A DNA stretch of 64,000 nt from Pseudonocardia alaniniphila (GTDB lineage: Bacteria; Actinomycetota; Actinomycetes; Mycobacteriales; Pseudonocardiaceae). Position numbers and translations under genes: made by a program. Below the pieces are notes generated by a model, which did not search any database, had not been told where the DNA came from, and saw only the letters and a program-made list of their open reading frames with translations. The stretch's first letter is position 1, and each line of letters begins with the position of its first letter. Of this stretch, positions 9,131-19,208 are shown in pieces. The stretch covers positions 186,001 to 250,000 of the forward strand of contig NZ_JAKXMK010000009.1 in the NCBI RefSeq assembly GCF_022524485.1, written 5' to 3'.

Positions 9131-9947
9131 TCAGTTCTTGTTGGTGCGGCCGCCGTCGATGGGCAACGTGGTGCCGGTGACGTAGCGGCCCTCGTCGGAC
9201 ACGAGGTAGAGCACCGCGTTGCTGACGTCGCGGGAGTCGAGGAGGTCGATCGGCATCGGAGTGGCGGCGAATCCCGCCGCGATCTGCGGGTTCGCTTCGA
9301 GGAAGGCCGTCATCGACGCGGCGGTGAGCATGGCGGTCTTGACCCCTGAGGGGTGCACGGAGTTCACCCGGATCGAATGTGGAGCGAGGATGTTCGCGTA
9401 GGAGCGCATGAGGCCCACCACGCCGTGTTTGGACGACGTATCCGAGCGCGGCGCGAGACGGCCCGAGTACGCCACGCAGCCCCGCGGTCGAGCTGGTCAG
9501 GACGATCGACCCACCCGCCCCGCGGTCGATCATCGACGGCACCACGGTCTCCATCGTGTTGAAGACGCCGGTGAGGTTGATGTCGATCGTGTCCTGCCAG
9601 GCGTCGTAGGCCTCGTCCACCGCGAACAACGCCACGCCGGCGTTCGCGATCACGATGTCGACGGGGCCGATCTCGCCGACCCCGGCCTCGAACGCCTTCC
9701 GCAGCGCACATTCATCCCGGACGTCCGCTTCGAAGGCGGCGACGCGCCCGCCAAGCGCCCTGATCTCGCGTGCCGTGTCCGCCAGGTCCTGCGGGGAAGC
9801 GAGGTTATACCGCGCGGACGTGAGCGGCCTGCACATGTCGAGCGCGATGATGTCCGCACCTTCCTCGGCCAGCCGTAGCGCGTGACTGCGGCCTTGGCCA
9901 CGCGCAGCACCGGTGATGAAGGCGACCTTGCCGTCTACTCTTCCCAC
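9131..9947 (-). pseudogene. Mycofactocin-type SDR oxidoreductase broken by a frameshift
   Basis: The 5' frame from the GTG at 9947 gives GRVDGKVAFITGAARGQGRS, the glycine motif of mycofactocin-dependent SDRs (carveol dehydrogenase-like), through NAGVALF to VLTSSTAGLRG. The 3' frame gives SSKHGVVGLMRSYANILAPH through TGTTLPIDGGRTNKN, the normal C terminus. The frames meet near 9434, exactly at the catalytic YxxxK motif: TAC GTC is followed by a single G before TCC AAA, where TAC GTC GCG TCC AAA is expected, so two bases seem lost. Either a true pseudogene or a sequencing error. Confidence 0.82.
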
Positions 9948-10128
9948 GCTCTGCTCCGTTCTGTGGCATGACGAGGTCCGGCGACGGGGCCACCGGCGTT
10001 CGCTCACCTCGTCGGGCCGGTGTCTCAACCGTCGGATGGCGACGCTCCGGACGCCTCCGTGGGAATCCCGGGTCGGATCCCTAGTGAGGGCACCGGGGAG
10101 GAGGGCCGGGGGGCTCAGCGCTACGGCA

Positions 10129-12835
10129 TCAGCGCCGGAGCTGCTTGCGTGAGGTGATGCCGAGCTTGCCGAAGATCTTGTGCAGGTGGTATTCGACGGT
10201 GCGCGGGCTGATGAACAGCCGGGTCGCGATCTCGGGGTTCGTGAGGCCCTCGCGAACCAGACGTGCGACCTGCGCCTCCTGCACGGTCAGTTGACTTCCG
10301 GTCTCCACGGTGTGCTTGCGGACGGTCTCGCCGGTAGCCGACAACTCACGCTCGGCACGCCGGGAGAACGCGTCCATCCCCATCGCCGTGAACATCTCGT
10401 AGGCAGTGCGGAGTTGCTCGCGCGCATCCAGGCGCCGACCCTCGCGGCGCAGCCATTCGCCGAAGACCAGATGGGCGCGGGCGAGCTCGCCGCGGATGCG
10501 GGTCCGCCCGAGGCGGTCGATCGCCTCTCGATAGCCGTTCTCGGCGGCCGGGCCCTCGGCCGGCAGCGCGCGGCAGCGGGCCTCGATGCCCAGCGCCCAT
10601 TCGGTGCCGGCGGCGCGGGTCGTCGGCGTGAGTCGCTGGAGGGCGGCGGCGGCATGCTCGGGCGCCCCGCTCCGGGCGGCGGCCTCGATGAGCTCGACCA
10701 GCACCCAGATGGGTGCCCCCAGCTCCTCCGGGCGGTCCGGCGGCCCTCAGGGCAACGGTCAGCGCGTCCTCGTACCGGCCGAGGCTGTTGTCGAGCAGCG
10801 CCAGCGCCCACCACGTGATGGGCAGGGCGACCCCCTCGCCGCGGGACCTCGCATCGTCGAGCGTGGAGCCGACCATCTCGGCGACCTCGGCGTCCCGGCC
10901 CTGCCAGGCGGCGAGCATCAAGGCGCCGTAGGGCGCAAGCGGGCCAGTGGCCTCGATGACCGTCTCCACCTCCTCCACCAGCGCCGCAGCCGTGGCCAGC
11001 TCGCCTGCGACCACATGCACGGCGACGCGGGCGGTCAGGGCGACGGACAGGGCGCTGAGCGCTCCGGTCTCCCGCACGAGCCGCAGGAAGCGGATGACGA
11101 GCAGCTCCCAGGTCTCGTCGTCCCACACGTCGCGGGCGGTGCGGATGGCGGGCCAGAGCCAGCGCAGCCCCTCCTCCTCCGAGAGGTCCGGGCTGCGGAA
11201 GGCGGCCAGCGCCCGCTGCATCATCGGCATCCCAGCGGCGTAACCGTCCGTGAACCGCACCGCCCACCCCGAAAGGAGCAGATCGGGCGCGCGCGGGGGC
11301 CGCACCCCGGCGGGCGCGGCCCGTGCGGCATCGGCAGTCTCCGACACACCGCAGCTCCCGGCCAGCGGACCGGCGAAGATCGCTGCGTTGAGCGCGTCCA
11401 GGTAGGTCTCCCGAGCCAGCTGCACGTCGAGCGGTTCGAGTTCCCGTGCGGCCCGCAGCAGCAGCGGTGGCGCGTCACGGCCGCGGTTGACGGTGAACGC
11501 GATCTGCGCGCGCAGGAGATCGATGCGGGCGCGTGGCAGAGGGTCGAGCGGTCCCGCTTCGGCAACGGCCAGCAGCTCCAGGGCCGTGTCGGGGGCGCCG
11601 GCCTGGTGTGTGGCGTGCGCCGCGGCCAGCGCCCGCTCGGCTCGGCGGGCCGGCTGGGGGGTCAGGTGCGCGGCACGTTCGAGGAACGCGGCGGCTGCGG
11701 CAAGCCCGCCGCGGGCTTGTGCCCTGCCCGCGGAGCGCTCGAGGTCCGCAGCGACGTCCTCGTCCGGCTCCGCGGCCGCCTGGGCACGGTGCCAGGCCCG
11801 GCGGTCGGGATCGACGTCGGGATCGATCGCTTCCGCGAGGGCACGGTGCGCGTTCTGCCACTCCTGCGCGGAGGCGGCCCGGTGAATCGCCGAGCGCAGC
11901 AGCGGGTGGCGAAACCGCACCTGAAAGCCGATCGAGAGCAGCCCGGCCGCTGCCCCGTTCGCCTCGTGGCCGACCCCCAGCCACTGCGCGGCCCGCCAGA
12001 TCAGGACGGGGTCCCCGAGCGGCTCCGCCGCGGCGATCACGAGCAGGCGCCGCGTGTCCGCCGGCAATGGGGCCAGTTGCCGTCGGAAGCTCTCCTCGAT
12101 CCGCTTCGGGAGTGCCGTCGTCGTCGGCGGTCCGAAGCCGCCGGTCAGTTCGGCGGGCGTCAACCCGCGCGGTAGCTCCAGGAGCGCGAGTGGATTGCCG
12201 CCGGTCTCGCCGACGATCCGGGCGAGCACCCGCTCGTCCACCGGACCGGGCAGCGCCGACCCCAGCAGCGCTCGCGCGTCCTCGTCGGGCAGGCCGCCCA
12301 CCACCAGCTCGTGCAGGCCTGTGGACTCCTGCTCGCCGCCCTGCGGGCGAGACGCGAAGACCATCGCCACGGACTCGGCGCCCAGCCTTCGTGCGGCGAA
12401 CATCAGGGCCTGCGCGGAGGCACGGTCGAGCCACTGAACGTCATCGATCACGCAGACCAGTGGCTTCTCCCGTGCCACCTCGGCAAGCAGCCCGAGCACG
12501 GCGAGGCCGACCAACAGTCGCTCCGGCGGGCTCCCGTTGCTCAGCCCGAAAGTGGTGGCCAGCGCGTCGCGCTGCGGACCTGGGAGCTTCTCCCGCCGAT
12601 CCAGCATCGGGGAGCACAGCTGGTGCAACCCGGCGAACGGCAGCTCCATCTCCGACTGGACGCCCGCGGTCCGCTCCACGCGGCAGTGCGACGAGCGTTC
12701 GACCAGGTAGTCGAGGAGAGCTGTCTTGCCCACACCGGGCTCACCGCGCACCAGCAGCGCCCGGCTCTCGCCCGACCGAACAGCCTCGAGCAGGCGGTCG
12801 AGCTCGTCACACTCGCTGCGCCGATCCCGCAACAC
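10129..12835 (-). pseudogene. LAL-type LuxR regulator with a frameshift (LAL-2)
   Basis: A regulator of the same LAL family as LAL-1, starting at the GTG at 12835 (LRDRRSECDELDRLLEAV). It has P-loop GEPGVGKTALLD and Walker B VCVIDDVQWLD. The frame is open through SLGRYEDALTVALRAAGPP and then shifts. The continuing homologous frame, GAPIWVLVELIEAAARSG, runs to the C-terminal HTH (LTVQEAQVARLVREGLTNPE, SPRTVEYHLHKIFGKLG) and ends KQLRR. The shift lies near 10730-10735 in a C/G run and looks like one extra base, so a sequencing error is possible. If real, the 5' frame makes a protein without a DNA-binding domain. Confidence 0.85.
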
Positions 12836-12981
12836 CTGGCAACACCGCCACCGGCGCGGATCCGCCGCCGCGCCTCGCAAGGAGTATCAGGGCGCGCCGA
12901 TACAGGCGCCACCAGCGACGACTGCTTCACACGTCGAGGCGTCGGCCGGTGCTCACCGCCCCGGCGTACTACGGTCGTCGG

Positions 12982-13392
12982 ATGGATCTCGACAAAGCGC
13001 GAGAGATCATCCGTGAACAACACCGGGCGGTGCTCGCCACGATCCGCGAGGACGGCACTCCGCAGATGTCACCGGTCCTGGTCGGCGTGGACGACGACGG
13101 CCGCGTGCTCGTCAGCACGCGGGAGACCGCGGTCAAGGTGCGCAACGTGCGCAGGGACCCACGGCTGTGGCTGTGCGTGCTGCCCGATGGCTTCTTCGGG
13201 AGCTGGATCCAGGTGGAGGGCAGTGTCGAGATCGTGTCTCTGCCGGATGCGATGGACGGCCTCGTGGACTACTACCGCCGGATCATGGGCGAGCACGAGA
13301 ACTGGGACGAATACCGCACGGCGATGCAGCGCGAGCGGCGGGTGTTGCTGCGCGTGACGCTGACCCGCGCGGGCCCCGACCGCTCCGGCTGA
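12982..13392 (+). CDS. PPOX/FDOR-class flavin- or F420-binding oxidoreductase
   Basis: A 136-residue split-barrel protein of the pyridoxamine 5'-phosphate oxidase-like (Rv1155-type, TIGR03618-like) family. It starts MDLDKAREIIREQHRAVLAT and contains GTPQMSPVLVGVDDDGRVLVS and the RNVRRDPRLWL segment typical of the group. Members bind FMN or F420 and reduce small substrates. The ATG at 12982 begins shortly after the divergent LAL-2 start, so both share a promoter region of about 150 bp. A much longer frame runs through from 11533 but is antisense to LAL-2. Confidence 0.85.
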   Translation: MDLDKAREIIREQHRAVLATIREDGTPQMSPVLVGVDDDGRVLVSTRETAVKVRNVRRDPRLWLCVLPDGFFGSWIQVEGSVEIVSLPDAMDGLVDYYRRIMGEHENWDEYRTAMQRERRVLLRVTLTRAGPDRSG

Positions 13393-13554
13393 CCGAACGG
13401 CGGACAAGGCCGCGTCCCTGCGCTGACCATTTCGCGCACACGTGCCGTCCCCGGTGTGCCCGCCGGGGATGTCGCTCGGGATCCACACGGATGCGATCGC
13501 ACTGACGCCGGACGACAGTCGCCGTGTCAGACCTGAAGCTGGTGAAGGCGGGGC

Positions 13555-14004
13555 ATGGGCATCTTCAGCGTGCAGCTCGCTGCGCGGCACTACGAAGTGG
13601 ACTTCAACGGGCATGTGAACAACGCGGCCTATTACGACTGGGCCGACCACGTCAGGCTGGAGTTCCTGCGTCGCGCGGGGGTCGTGCCCGAGATCTTCAT
13701 GGAGAACAAGGTGGGCCCGGTCATCCTCGAAGCTCAGGCACGCTACCTGCGCGAGTTACGCATCGGAGAGCCTGTGAGCGTCACCTGCGGGCCCACGTAC
13801 GGCTCCGGACGAACCTTCACCTTCCTGCATCGCTTCATCCGTGCCGACGGGGTTCTGGCCACGGAGCTGGTGAAGATCATGGGAATGCTCGATCACGGCA
13901 CCCGTCGCCTCGTCGCGGATCCTCATCGCATCCTCCGCGCGCTCGCGGCCCGGCCCGATCTGCTGGAACCGGCCGGCGCCACAGCACGTGAGCAGCACGA
14001 GTAG
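13555..14004 (+). CDS. Hotdog-fold acyl-CoA thioesterase (4HBT type)
   Basis: A 149-residue single-hotdog protein with the 4-hydroxybenzoyl-CoA thioesterase signature EVDFNGHVNNAAYYDWADH near residues 14-32, containing the catalytic Asp. It predicts hydrolysis of an acyl-CoA or aryl-CoA thioester in the cytoplasm. A purine-rich GAAGGCGGGGC precedes the ATG. The 3' end lies 41 nt before the preferred LAL-3 start, while a longer LAL-3 start (GTG at 13988) would overlap it. It is flanked by two LAL regulators in opposite orientations; whether either controls it is unknown. Confidence 0.85.
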   Translation: MGIFSVQLAARHYEVDFNGHVNNAAYYDWADHVRLEFLRRAGVVPEIFMENKVGPVILEAQARYLRELRIGEPVSVTCGPTYGSGRTFTFLHRFIRADGVLATELVKIMGMLDHGTRRLVADPHRILRALAARPDLLEPAGATAREQHE

Positions 14005-14044
14005 GCCGGATACTCCTGCGCTGGCGCGAGGAGGGCGAGCGCCG

Positions 14045-16191
14045 GTGGCCCTGCGGGATCGGCGCAGCGAGTGTGAGGCGCTCGACCGTTTGCTCAAGGC
14101 TGTTCGGTCGGGCGAGAGCCGGGCGCTGGTGGTGCGCGGTGAGCCCGGTGTGGGCAAGACGGCCCTGTTGGACCACCTTGTCGAGCAGGCCTCGGGCTGC
14201 CGCGTGGCGCGCGCTTCGGGTGTCCAGTCAGAGATGGAGCTGCCGTTCGCCGGGCTGCACCAGCTCTGCGCGCCGATGCTGGATCAGCTGGCCCATCTCC
14301 CTGGTCCGCAGCGGGAGGCGCTGACCACCACGTTCGGGCTGAGCAACGGCGACCCACCGGGCCGCTTGCTGGTCGGCCTCGCTGTGCTCGGGCTGCTTGC
14401 GGAGGTGGCGCGGGAGCAGCCGCTCGTCTGTGTGGTGGATGATGTTCAGTGGCTCGACCGTGCCTCCGCGCAGGCCCTGATGTTCGCCGCACGGAGGCTG
14501 CGAGCTGAGTCCGTGGCGATGGTCTTCGCGTCGCGCGAGCCCGGCGAAGAGCAGGAATCGGACGAGGAGGAGTCCACGGGTCTGCAGGAGCTGGTGGTGG
14601 GCGGTCTGCCCGACGAGGACGCGCGGGCGTTGCTGGGCTCGACGCTGCCCGGTCCGGTGGACGAGCGGGTGCTCGACCGGATCGTTGGAGAGGCCCGCGG
14701 CAATCCGCTGGCCCTGTTGGAGCTTCCGCGCGGGCTGACACCCGCCGAGCTGACCGGCGGGTTCGGGTTGCCCACGACGATGCCACTGCCGAAGCGGATC
14801 GAGGAGAGCTTCCGCCGCCAGCTCGCGCCGCTGCCGGCGGACTCCCGTGAGCTGCTGGTGATCGCCGCGGCGGAGCCGCTCGGCGACCCCGTCCTGATCT
14901 GGCGGGCCGCGCACTGGACGCACTGGACGCAGCGATCTTCGCCGGCCCGCTGGCGGATGGCAGCGGCCTGCAGGAGACCGCAGCCGCGGCACGTTCCGCG
15001 CCACCGGCGCAGTCGCCGTCACGTGCGGTTGATCTCCTCCTCGACGGTCTGGCGGTGGGGTACACGGACGGGTTCGCGGCGGGCATGCCGACGTTGCAGC
15101 GCGCGCTGGTCGCGTTCCGTCGCCCGGACGTCTCCGAGGAGGACGGGCTGCGCTGGTTCTGGCTCACCTGCCGCGTCGCCCGTGCTCTGTGGGACGAGGA
15201 GGCGTGGGAGGCGATCGTCACCCGCTTCCTGCAGCTCGCGCGGGAGACCGGAGCTCTCTCCGTGCTTCCGCTCGCCCTCAGCGCTCGCACGCTCGCACAC
15301 GTGTTCGCCGGTGAGCTGGATGCGGCTGAGGCGCTGGGCGGGGAGCTGCACGGTGTCACGGAGGCGACCGGGAGCCCCTTCGTGCCCTACGGCGCCCTGA
15401 TGCTTGCCGCCTGGCGGGGCCGCGAGGACGAGGCCACCGACCTGATCGAGACCGTTCTCGACGAAGCGGTGTCTCGGGGCGAGGGACTCGGGCTGACCGT
15501 CACCGGGTTGGCGACGGCAGTGCTCAACAACGGTTTCGGACGCTACGAGGAAGCGATGGCCGCGGCCGAGAGATCCAGCGAGCACCCGGAGGAGCTGAAC
15601 GCGTCAACCGCGTGGGCGCTGGTGGAGCTCGTCGAGGCGGCCACCCGTATCGGGATGCCGGAGCGTGCTGACGGCGCCCTGCAGCAGCTCGCGAAGTCGA
15701 CCCGCGCGAGCGGAACGGACTGGGGGCTGGGTATCGAGGCTCGCTGCAGGGCGCTGACGAGCGACGGTTATGCGGCGGAACGTGCCTACCGGGAGGCGCT
15801 CGAGCGGCTGGGACGCACCCGGGTTCGGGGGGAGCTCGCCCGGGCCCATCTGCTGTATGGGGAGTGGTTGCGTCGCGAGGGCCGGAGGTTGGATGCGCGC
15901 GAGCAACTGCGCACCGCCTACGAGATGTTCACGGCGATGGGGATGGAAGCGTTCGCCCGGCGTGCGGAGCGCGAGCTGGGGGCCACCGGCGAGACCGTCC
16001 GCAGACGTCCTGTGGAGACCGGCGGTGAGTTGACCGCGCAGGAGGCGCAGGTCGCGCGCCTGGTTCGGGAGGGTCTCACCAATCCCGAGATCGGAGCCCG
16101 GTTGTTCATCAGCTCGCGCACGGTCGAATATCACCTGCACAAGATCTTCGGCAAACTCGGCATCACCTCACGCAAGCAGCTCCGCCGCTGA
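14045..16191 (+). pseudogene. LAL-type LuxR regulator with a large internal deletion (LAL-3)
   Basis: The 5' part from the GTG at 14045 (GAGGAGGG nine nt upstream) is an intact LAL ATPase domain: GEPGVGKTALLDHLVE, then VCVVDDVQWLD, to PVLIWRAAHW. The homologous frame then resumes as LDALDAAIFAGPLADGSGLQ in a different phase and continues to a normal LuxR HTH ending KQLRR at 16191. Compared with LAL-2, about 190 residues of the helical middle are missing. The join near 14931-14950 carries a tandem GCACTGGAC, compatible with deletion at a CTGG microhomology. The 3' frame (ATG at 15055) could in principle make a 378-aa HTH protein alone, but I see no good ribosome site. Confidence 0.85.
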
Positions 16192-16352
16192 TCCCATGCC
16201 GGAGTCCACGTCCGCAGTCACGGAAAGTGACACCGGATGTGGCGGGATCAACTGCATGTCGTATTGCAGCCGGCACATGCAGGCGGCCATCCTGGGCGGC
16301 GCTCAACAGCCGCCGCAATTAGTCGGGCAATCGTTGTCCCGAAGGAGGCGCT

Positions 16353-17711
16353 ATGGACCCGGTTTCCTGCGTGAATCCGATCTACCAAGGGTACCTGTAC
16401 AACAACCGCTGGGCGATCACCGACTTCTGGACCCGGGCCAACACCCTCGACGCGGCCATCCACTTCGTCAACGCCGCGTACAGCAAATGGCCCGCCCAGA
16501 CCAAACAATGGTACGACGGAATGGCCACCAGGCTGGGGACCGGAACCCAGCCGCAGACCGAGGACAAGTTCTTCCAGCCGATGCTGGACGACGTCGGCGT
16601 CTGGGACGACGACTTCGCCTGGTGCGGGCTCGCCTCGCTCAGCGCGTACGACTTCCTGTTCGCGTACGACTTGAGCGGTGGCCACAGCCACGCCGCCGTC
16701 TACCTCGACATCGCTCAGACGTGCTGGCTACGCATGGTCGGCACGGGCTACGACCTGGCGACGGAGGTGATGCCGGTACCGCACGGCTGCCGGAACAGCA
16801 GTGCCTCGGCGAGCAGCAACCCCATGGGCGTCAAGAACACGGTCACCAACGCCGGGTTCTTCCTGCTGTCCCTGCGCCTCTACAGCACGCTGAAGACCGT
16901 GACGCCCCAGAAGACGGCCGCCGCCCAGGGGTACCTCAAGATGGCCTACGCCCAATACCAGTGGTTCAGCCGGTGGTTCACGGAGCCGAACCTCTCCCAG
17001 TACCAGTACCTGAAGCTCGTCACGTTCAACAAAGGCGTGATGGGCGGCTTGGTCAACGAACGACCACTGCCCGACGGGACCTACAACTCGCTCGACAACC
17101 CGCCGTACGAACCGGGCTGCGTCTGGTCCGGCGACCAGGGCCTGATCCTCGCGGCCCTGGCGGGCATGCTCGAGATCGCCGACGAGTTGGCCCCCTACGT
17201 CCAGGCCCACGTCGATCCCACCTTCGACAAGACCGCGTTCACCACCGAGGTCACCACCTGGATCGGTCAGATCGCGGGGGGCGTGCAGCAGTTGCTCGTC
17301 GGCACCGACGGCATCGTGCGCGAAGCGCCGTTCAAGGCACTCATGTCGAACGACTCGACGACGGGCTTCGTGTTCTCGAAGGACTACGTCAGTGGGCGAG
17401 GCGTCCTGCTGCGCTGCCTGGCGTTACCCGAGGTCAAGACCGCACTGTCCGCGGCGGGTATCAGCTTCGACGACACCCTCAACAAGACGGCGAACGCGGT
17501 GTGTGCCTCCCTCCAGCCGGGTCCCGCGAACCAGGTGAACGTGACCTTCGGCGTCGCGGACACGGATTTCCAAGCCACGTTCAAGAATTACTGGAAGTTC
17601 GGCGACGGGCCCATCGGCTGGACGTTCGACCCCAGCCAGGACGGCCTCGTCGGCACGATTGTGCAGGCGGTCGGTCTGGACGCCATCGGGGCGGCGATCC
17701 CGCTCCAATGA
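16353..17711 (+). CDS. GH76-like (alpha-1,6-mannanase family) protein
   Basis: A 452-residue protein resembling glycoside hydrolase family 76 alpha/alpha-barrel proteins. The signature VGVWDDDFAWCGLASL near residues 83-98 carries the acidic DDD cluster that holds the paired catalytic aspartates in GH76. Many aromatic residues line the putative groove. It has no recognisable signal peptide or lipobox, unusual for a mannan-degrading enzyme, so it may be cytoplasmic or exported by another route. The start has a perfect AAGGAGG at 16342-16348. A partial second copy of its 3' end lies about 150 bp downstream. Substrate specificity is inference. Confidence 0.72.
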   Translation: MDPVSCVNPIYQGYLYNNRWAITDFWTRANTLDAAIHFVNAAYSKWPAQTKQWYDGMATRLGTGTQPQTEDKFFQPMLDDVGVWDDDFAWCGLASLSAYDFLFAYDLSGGHSHAAVYLDIAQTCWLRMVGTGYDLATEVMPVPHGCRNSSASASSNPMGVKNTVTNAGFFLLSLRLYSTLKTVTPQKTAAAQGYLKMAYAQYQWFSRWFTEPNLSQYQYLKLVTFNKGVMGGLVNERPLPDGTYNSLDNPPYEPGCVWSGDQGLILAALAGMLEIADELAPYVQAHVDPTFDKTAFTTEVTTWIGQIAGGVQQLLVGTDGIVREAPFKALMSNDSTTGFVFSKDYVSGRGVLLRCLALPEVKTALSAAGISFDDTLNKTANAVCASLQPGPANQVNVTFGVADTDFQATFKNYWKFGDGPIGWTFDPSQDGLVGTIVQAVGLDAIGAAIPLQ

Positions 17712-17714
17712 CCG

Positions 17715-17820
17715 CCGGTTCGGCTCGAACGCCTCACTGAAGTACTGCTTCTCGCGGACAATCTTCGCGCCTTCGAATTCCCTGGCGGTCACCACGTGGA
17801 ACAGTTGCGGTATTTCCGTC
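17715..17820 (-). pseudogene. Fragment of a SnoaL-like (NTF2-fold) gene
   Basis: On the minus strand an open stretch gives EIPQLFHVVTAREFEGAKIV followed by REKQYFSEAFEPNR, which looks like the last strands of a SnoaL-like protein. It is cut at both ends: the GH76-like gene's stop lies at the 3' side, and no matching upstream sequence is visible beyond about 17820. It has no start or complete domain, so I read it as debris left by rearrangement. Confidence 0.45.
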
Positions 17821-17864
17821 CGTGGAACGCATCAACGTCTCATTGCCCGACTCATCGGTTGCAC

Positions 17865-17960
17865 GGCTGGACGTTCGACGTCAACCAGGGCGCCCTCGTC
17901 GACTCGATGATGCAGGCGGTCGGCCCGGACGCCGTCGGGGCGGCGATCTTGCTCCGATGA
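17865..17960 (+). pseudogene. 3' remnant of a second GH76-like gene
   Basis: These 96 nt encode GWTFDVNQGALVDSMMQAVG and end VGAAILLR plus TGA. This is an imperfect copy of the last 31 residues of the upstream GH76-like protein (GWTFDPSQDGLVGTIVQAVG, ending IGAAIPLQ). The similarity is also clear in DNA and extends a few bases past the stop (ATGACCGC). No body of the gene is left, so it records a former tandem duplication that was mostly deleted. Confidence 0.85.
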
Positions 17961-18044
17961 CCGCTACTTCGGCCTGCACCCGGGCCCAGAAGATCCTGCT
18001 CCGCACCGGCTGAACGCGCTACCCTGCCGCCTCGGGGGGACGGC

Positions 18045-19208
18045 ATGACAAACGGGGCAACGCGTCCACTTCGGGCCGAGTTGGCCGAGCGGGTCGCGGT
18101 GCAGGGCAGGATGGCGAGCGCGCTCGTCGAGCTCGAGCGCCATCCCGGCCATGCCCTCCTCACCAGTGGCAGGCTCACGGGGGAGACCGCGCGGCTCTGG
18201 GCAGGTATCGAAGGCGAACTCGCCGGGCTGTGGCGCGACTTCGACGACCACCGCAGGGTCGTCGACGCCGCCACAGCCGCCGCTGACGGCGGTGATCTCG
18301 CCACGCTGCGGCGGCTGCTGCACGATCCGTCGATCGAGATGTCCCGCACCGCTCTCCCGCTCCACGAGCGGGGACTCACCGGCGTCCCCGAGCGTGTCGA
18401 GCACGTCGACCTCGACACCATCCACCGCCGGATGGAGGCGACGTTCGATCGCGTCAGCGCGTTCGTCGCCCGGGCCGACTCCGCGTACCGCGACGCTCTC
18501 GCCCGCATCGCCTCGCCCGCCGAACAGCTCCGCGACGCCCGCCGTATCGCCGACGACCTGGGCGCCGAACAGCACGCCCTCGCGGAGCTGACCCGCAGGC
18601 TGGACGTCGTCGAGCGGGCCGCGACCACGGATCCGCTCGGTTCGACGGTCGACACCGGCCCGCTCGCCCGCGACGTCGAGGGAGTCGTCGAGCGGCTTCG
18701 CGTCGCGGCCGCCGTCCGGGACGGCTGGCCCGAACGCACCGCCCGGCTCGACGCCGCGCTCGGTGAGCTCGACGCGTTACGCGGCCGGATGGTCGCCGAC
18801 CGCGCCAGAGCCGCCGAGATCGTCGTCGTCACGCTGCCGCCCGCTCCGCCCGACCGCAGGCCCGCGCTGCGCGCCCGTCAGGCCGCCGTGCTCGTGATCG
18901 ATGGTTGGCCGTCGAGGGCCGCGGCGCTCGACGGCCTCCTCGTCGCCGTCGCGACGGAGGCCGACACGCTGCGGGCCGCTCGGGAGCTGGCGAGCGGGTT
19001 GATCGAGCGCCGTGGCGAGCTGCGCGGGCGCTACGAGGCCTACCGCGCCAAGGCACACCGCCTCGGCCGTTCCGAGCAGCCCGAGATCCTCCGGCTCGAG
19101 GAGGAGTTGCGGGCCGTGCTGTGGGCGCGGCCGTGCGACCTGGCGGCCGCTACCCGCGCGCTCGCCGAGTACCAGCGCCTGCTGCAGGCCGAGGGGAGGA
19201 CCGCATGA
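18045..19208 (+). CDS. Helical coiled-coil protein heading the PknG cluster
   Basis: A 387-residue, Arg/Ala/Glu/Leu-rich protein with long heptad-like helices throughout and no signal peptide or membrane segment. I do not recognise a named domain. The purine-rich GGGGGGACGGC sits before the ATG at 18045. The stop overlaps a 25-codon mini-ORF, which in turn overlaps pknG, so it is the first gene of the phosphorylation operon. It may be a scaffold or phosphorylation substrate of the downstream kinase, which is inference from position. Confidence 0.75.
   Translation: MTNGATRPLRAELAERVAVQGRMASALVELERHPGHALLTSGRLTGETARLWAGIEGELAGLWRDFDDHRRVVDAATAAADGGDLATLRRLLHDPSIEMSRTALPLHERGLTGVPERVEHVDLDTIHRRMEATFDRVSAFVARADSAYRDALARIASPAEQLRDARRIADDLGAEQHALAELTRRLDVVERAATTDPLGSTVDTGPLARDVEGVVERLRVAAAVRDGWPERTARLDAALGELDALRGRMVADRARAAEIVVVTLPPAPPDRRPALRARQAAVLVIDGWPSRAAALDGLLVAVATEADTLRAARELASGLIERRGELRGRYEAYRAKAHRLGRSEQPEILRLEEELRAVLWARPCDLAAATRALAEYQRLLQAEGRTA

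Noticed and set aside
11533..12981. Long plus-strand frame leading into the PPOX protein
   Set aside because: This part is antisense to LAL-2 and has low-complexity Arg/Pro/Ala composition. Only the segment from the ATG at 12982 matches a family.
15055..16191. 378-codon 3' part of LAL-3 as an independent HTH regulator gene
   Set aside because: Alignment with the paralogues shows that it is the out-of-frame continuation of LAL-3, and no ribosome binding site precedes its ATG.
16196..16352. Small Cys-containing frame (MPESTSAVTESDTGCGGINC) between LAL-3 and the GH76-like gene, considered as a possible precursor peptide
   Set aside because: The frame runs on into the GH76 gene out of phase without a natural end, and no RiPP maturation genes are nearby.
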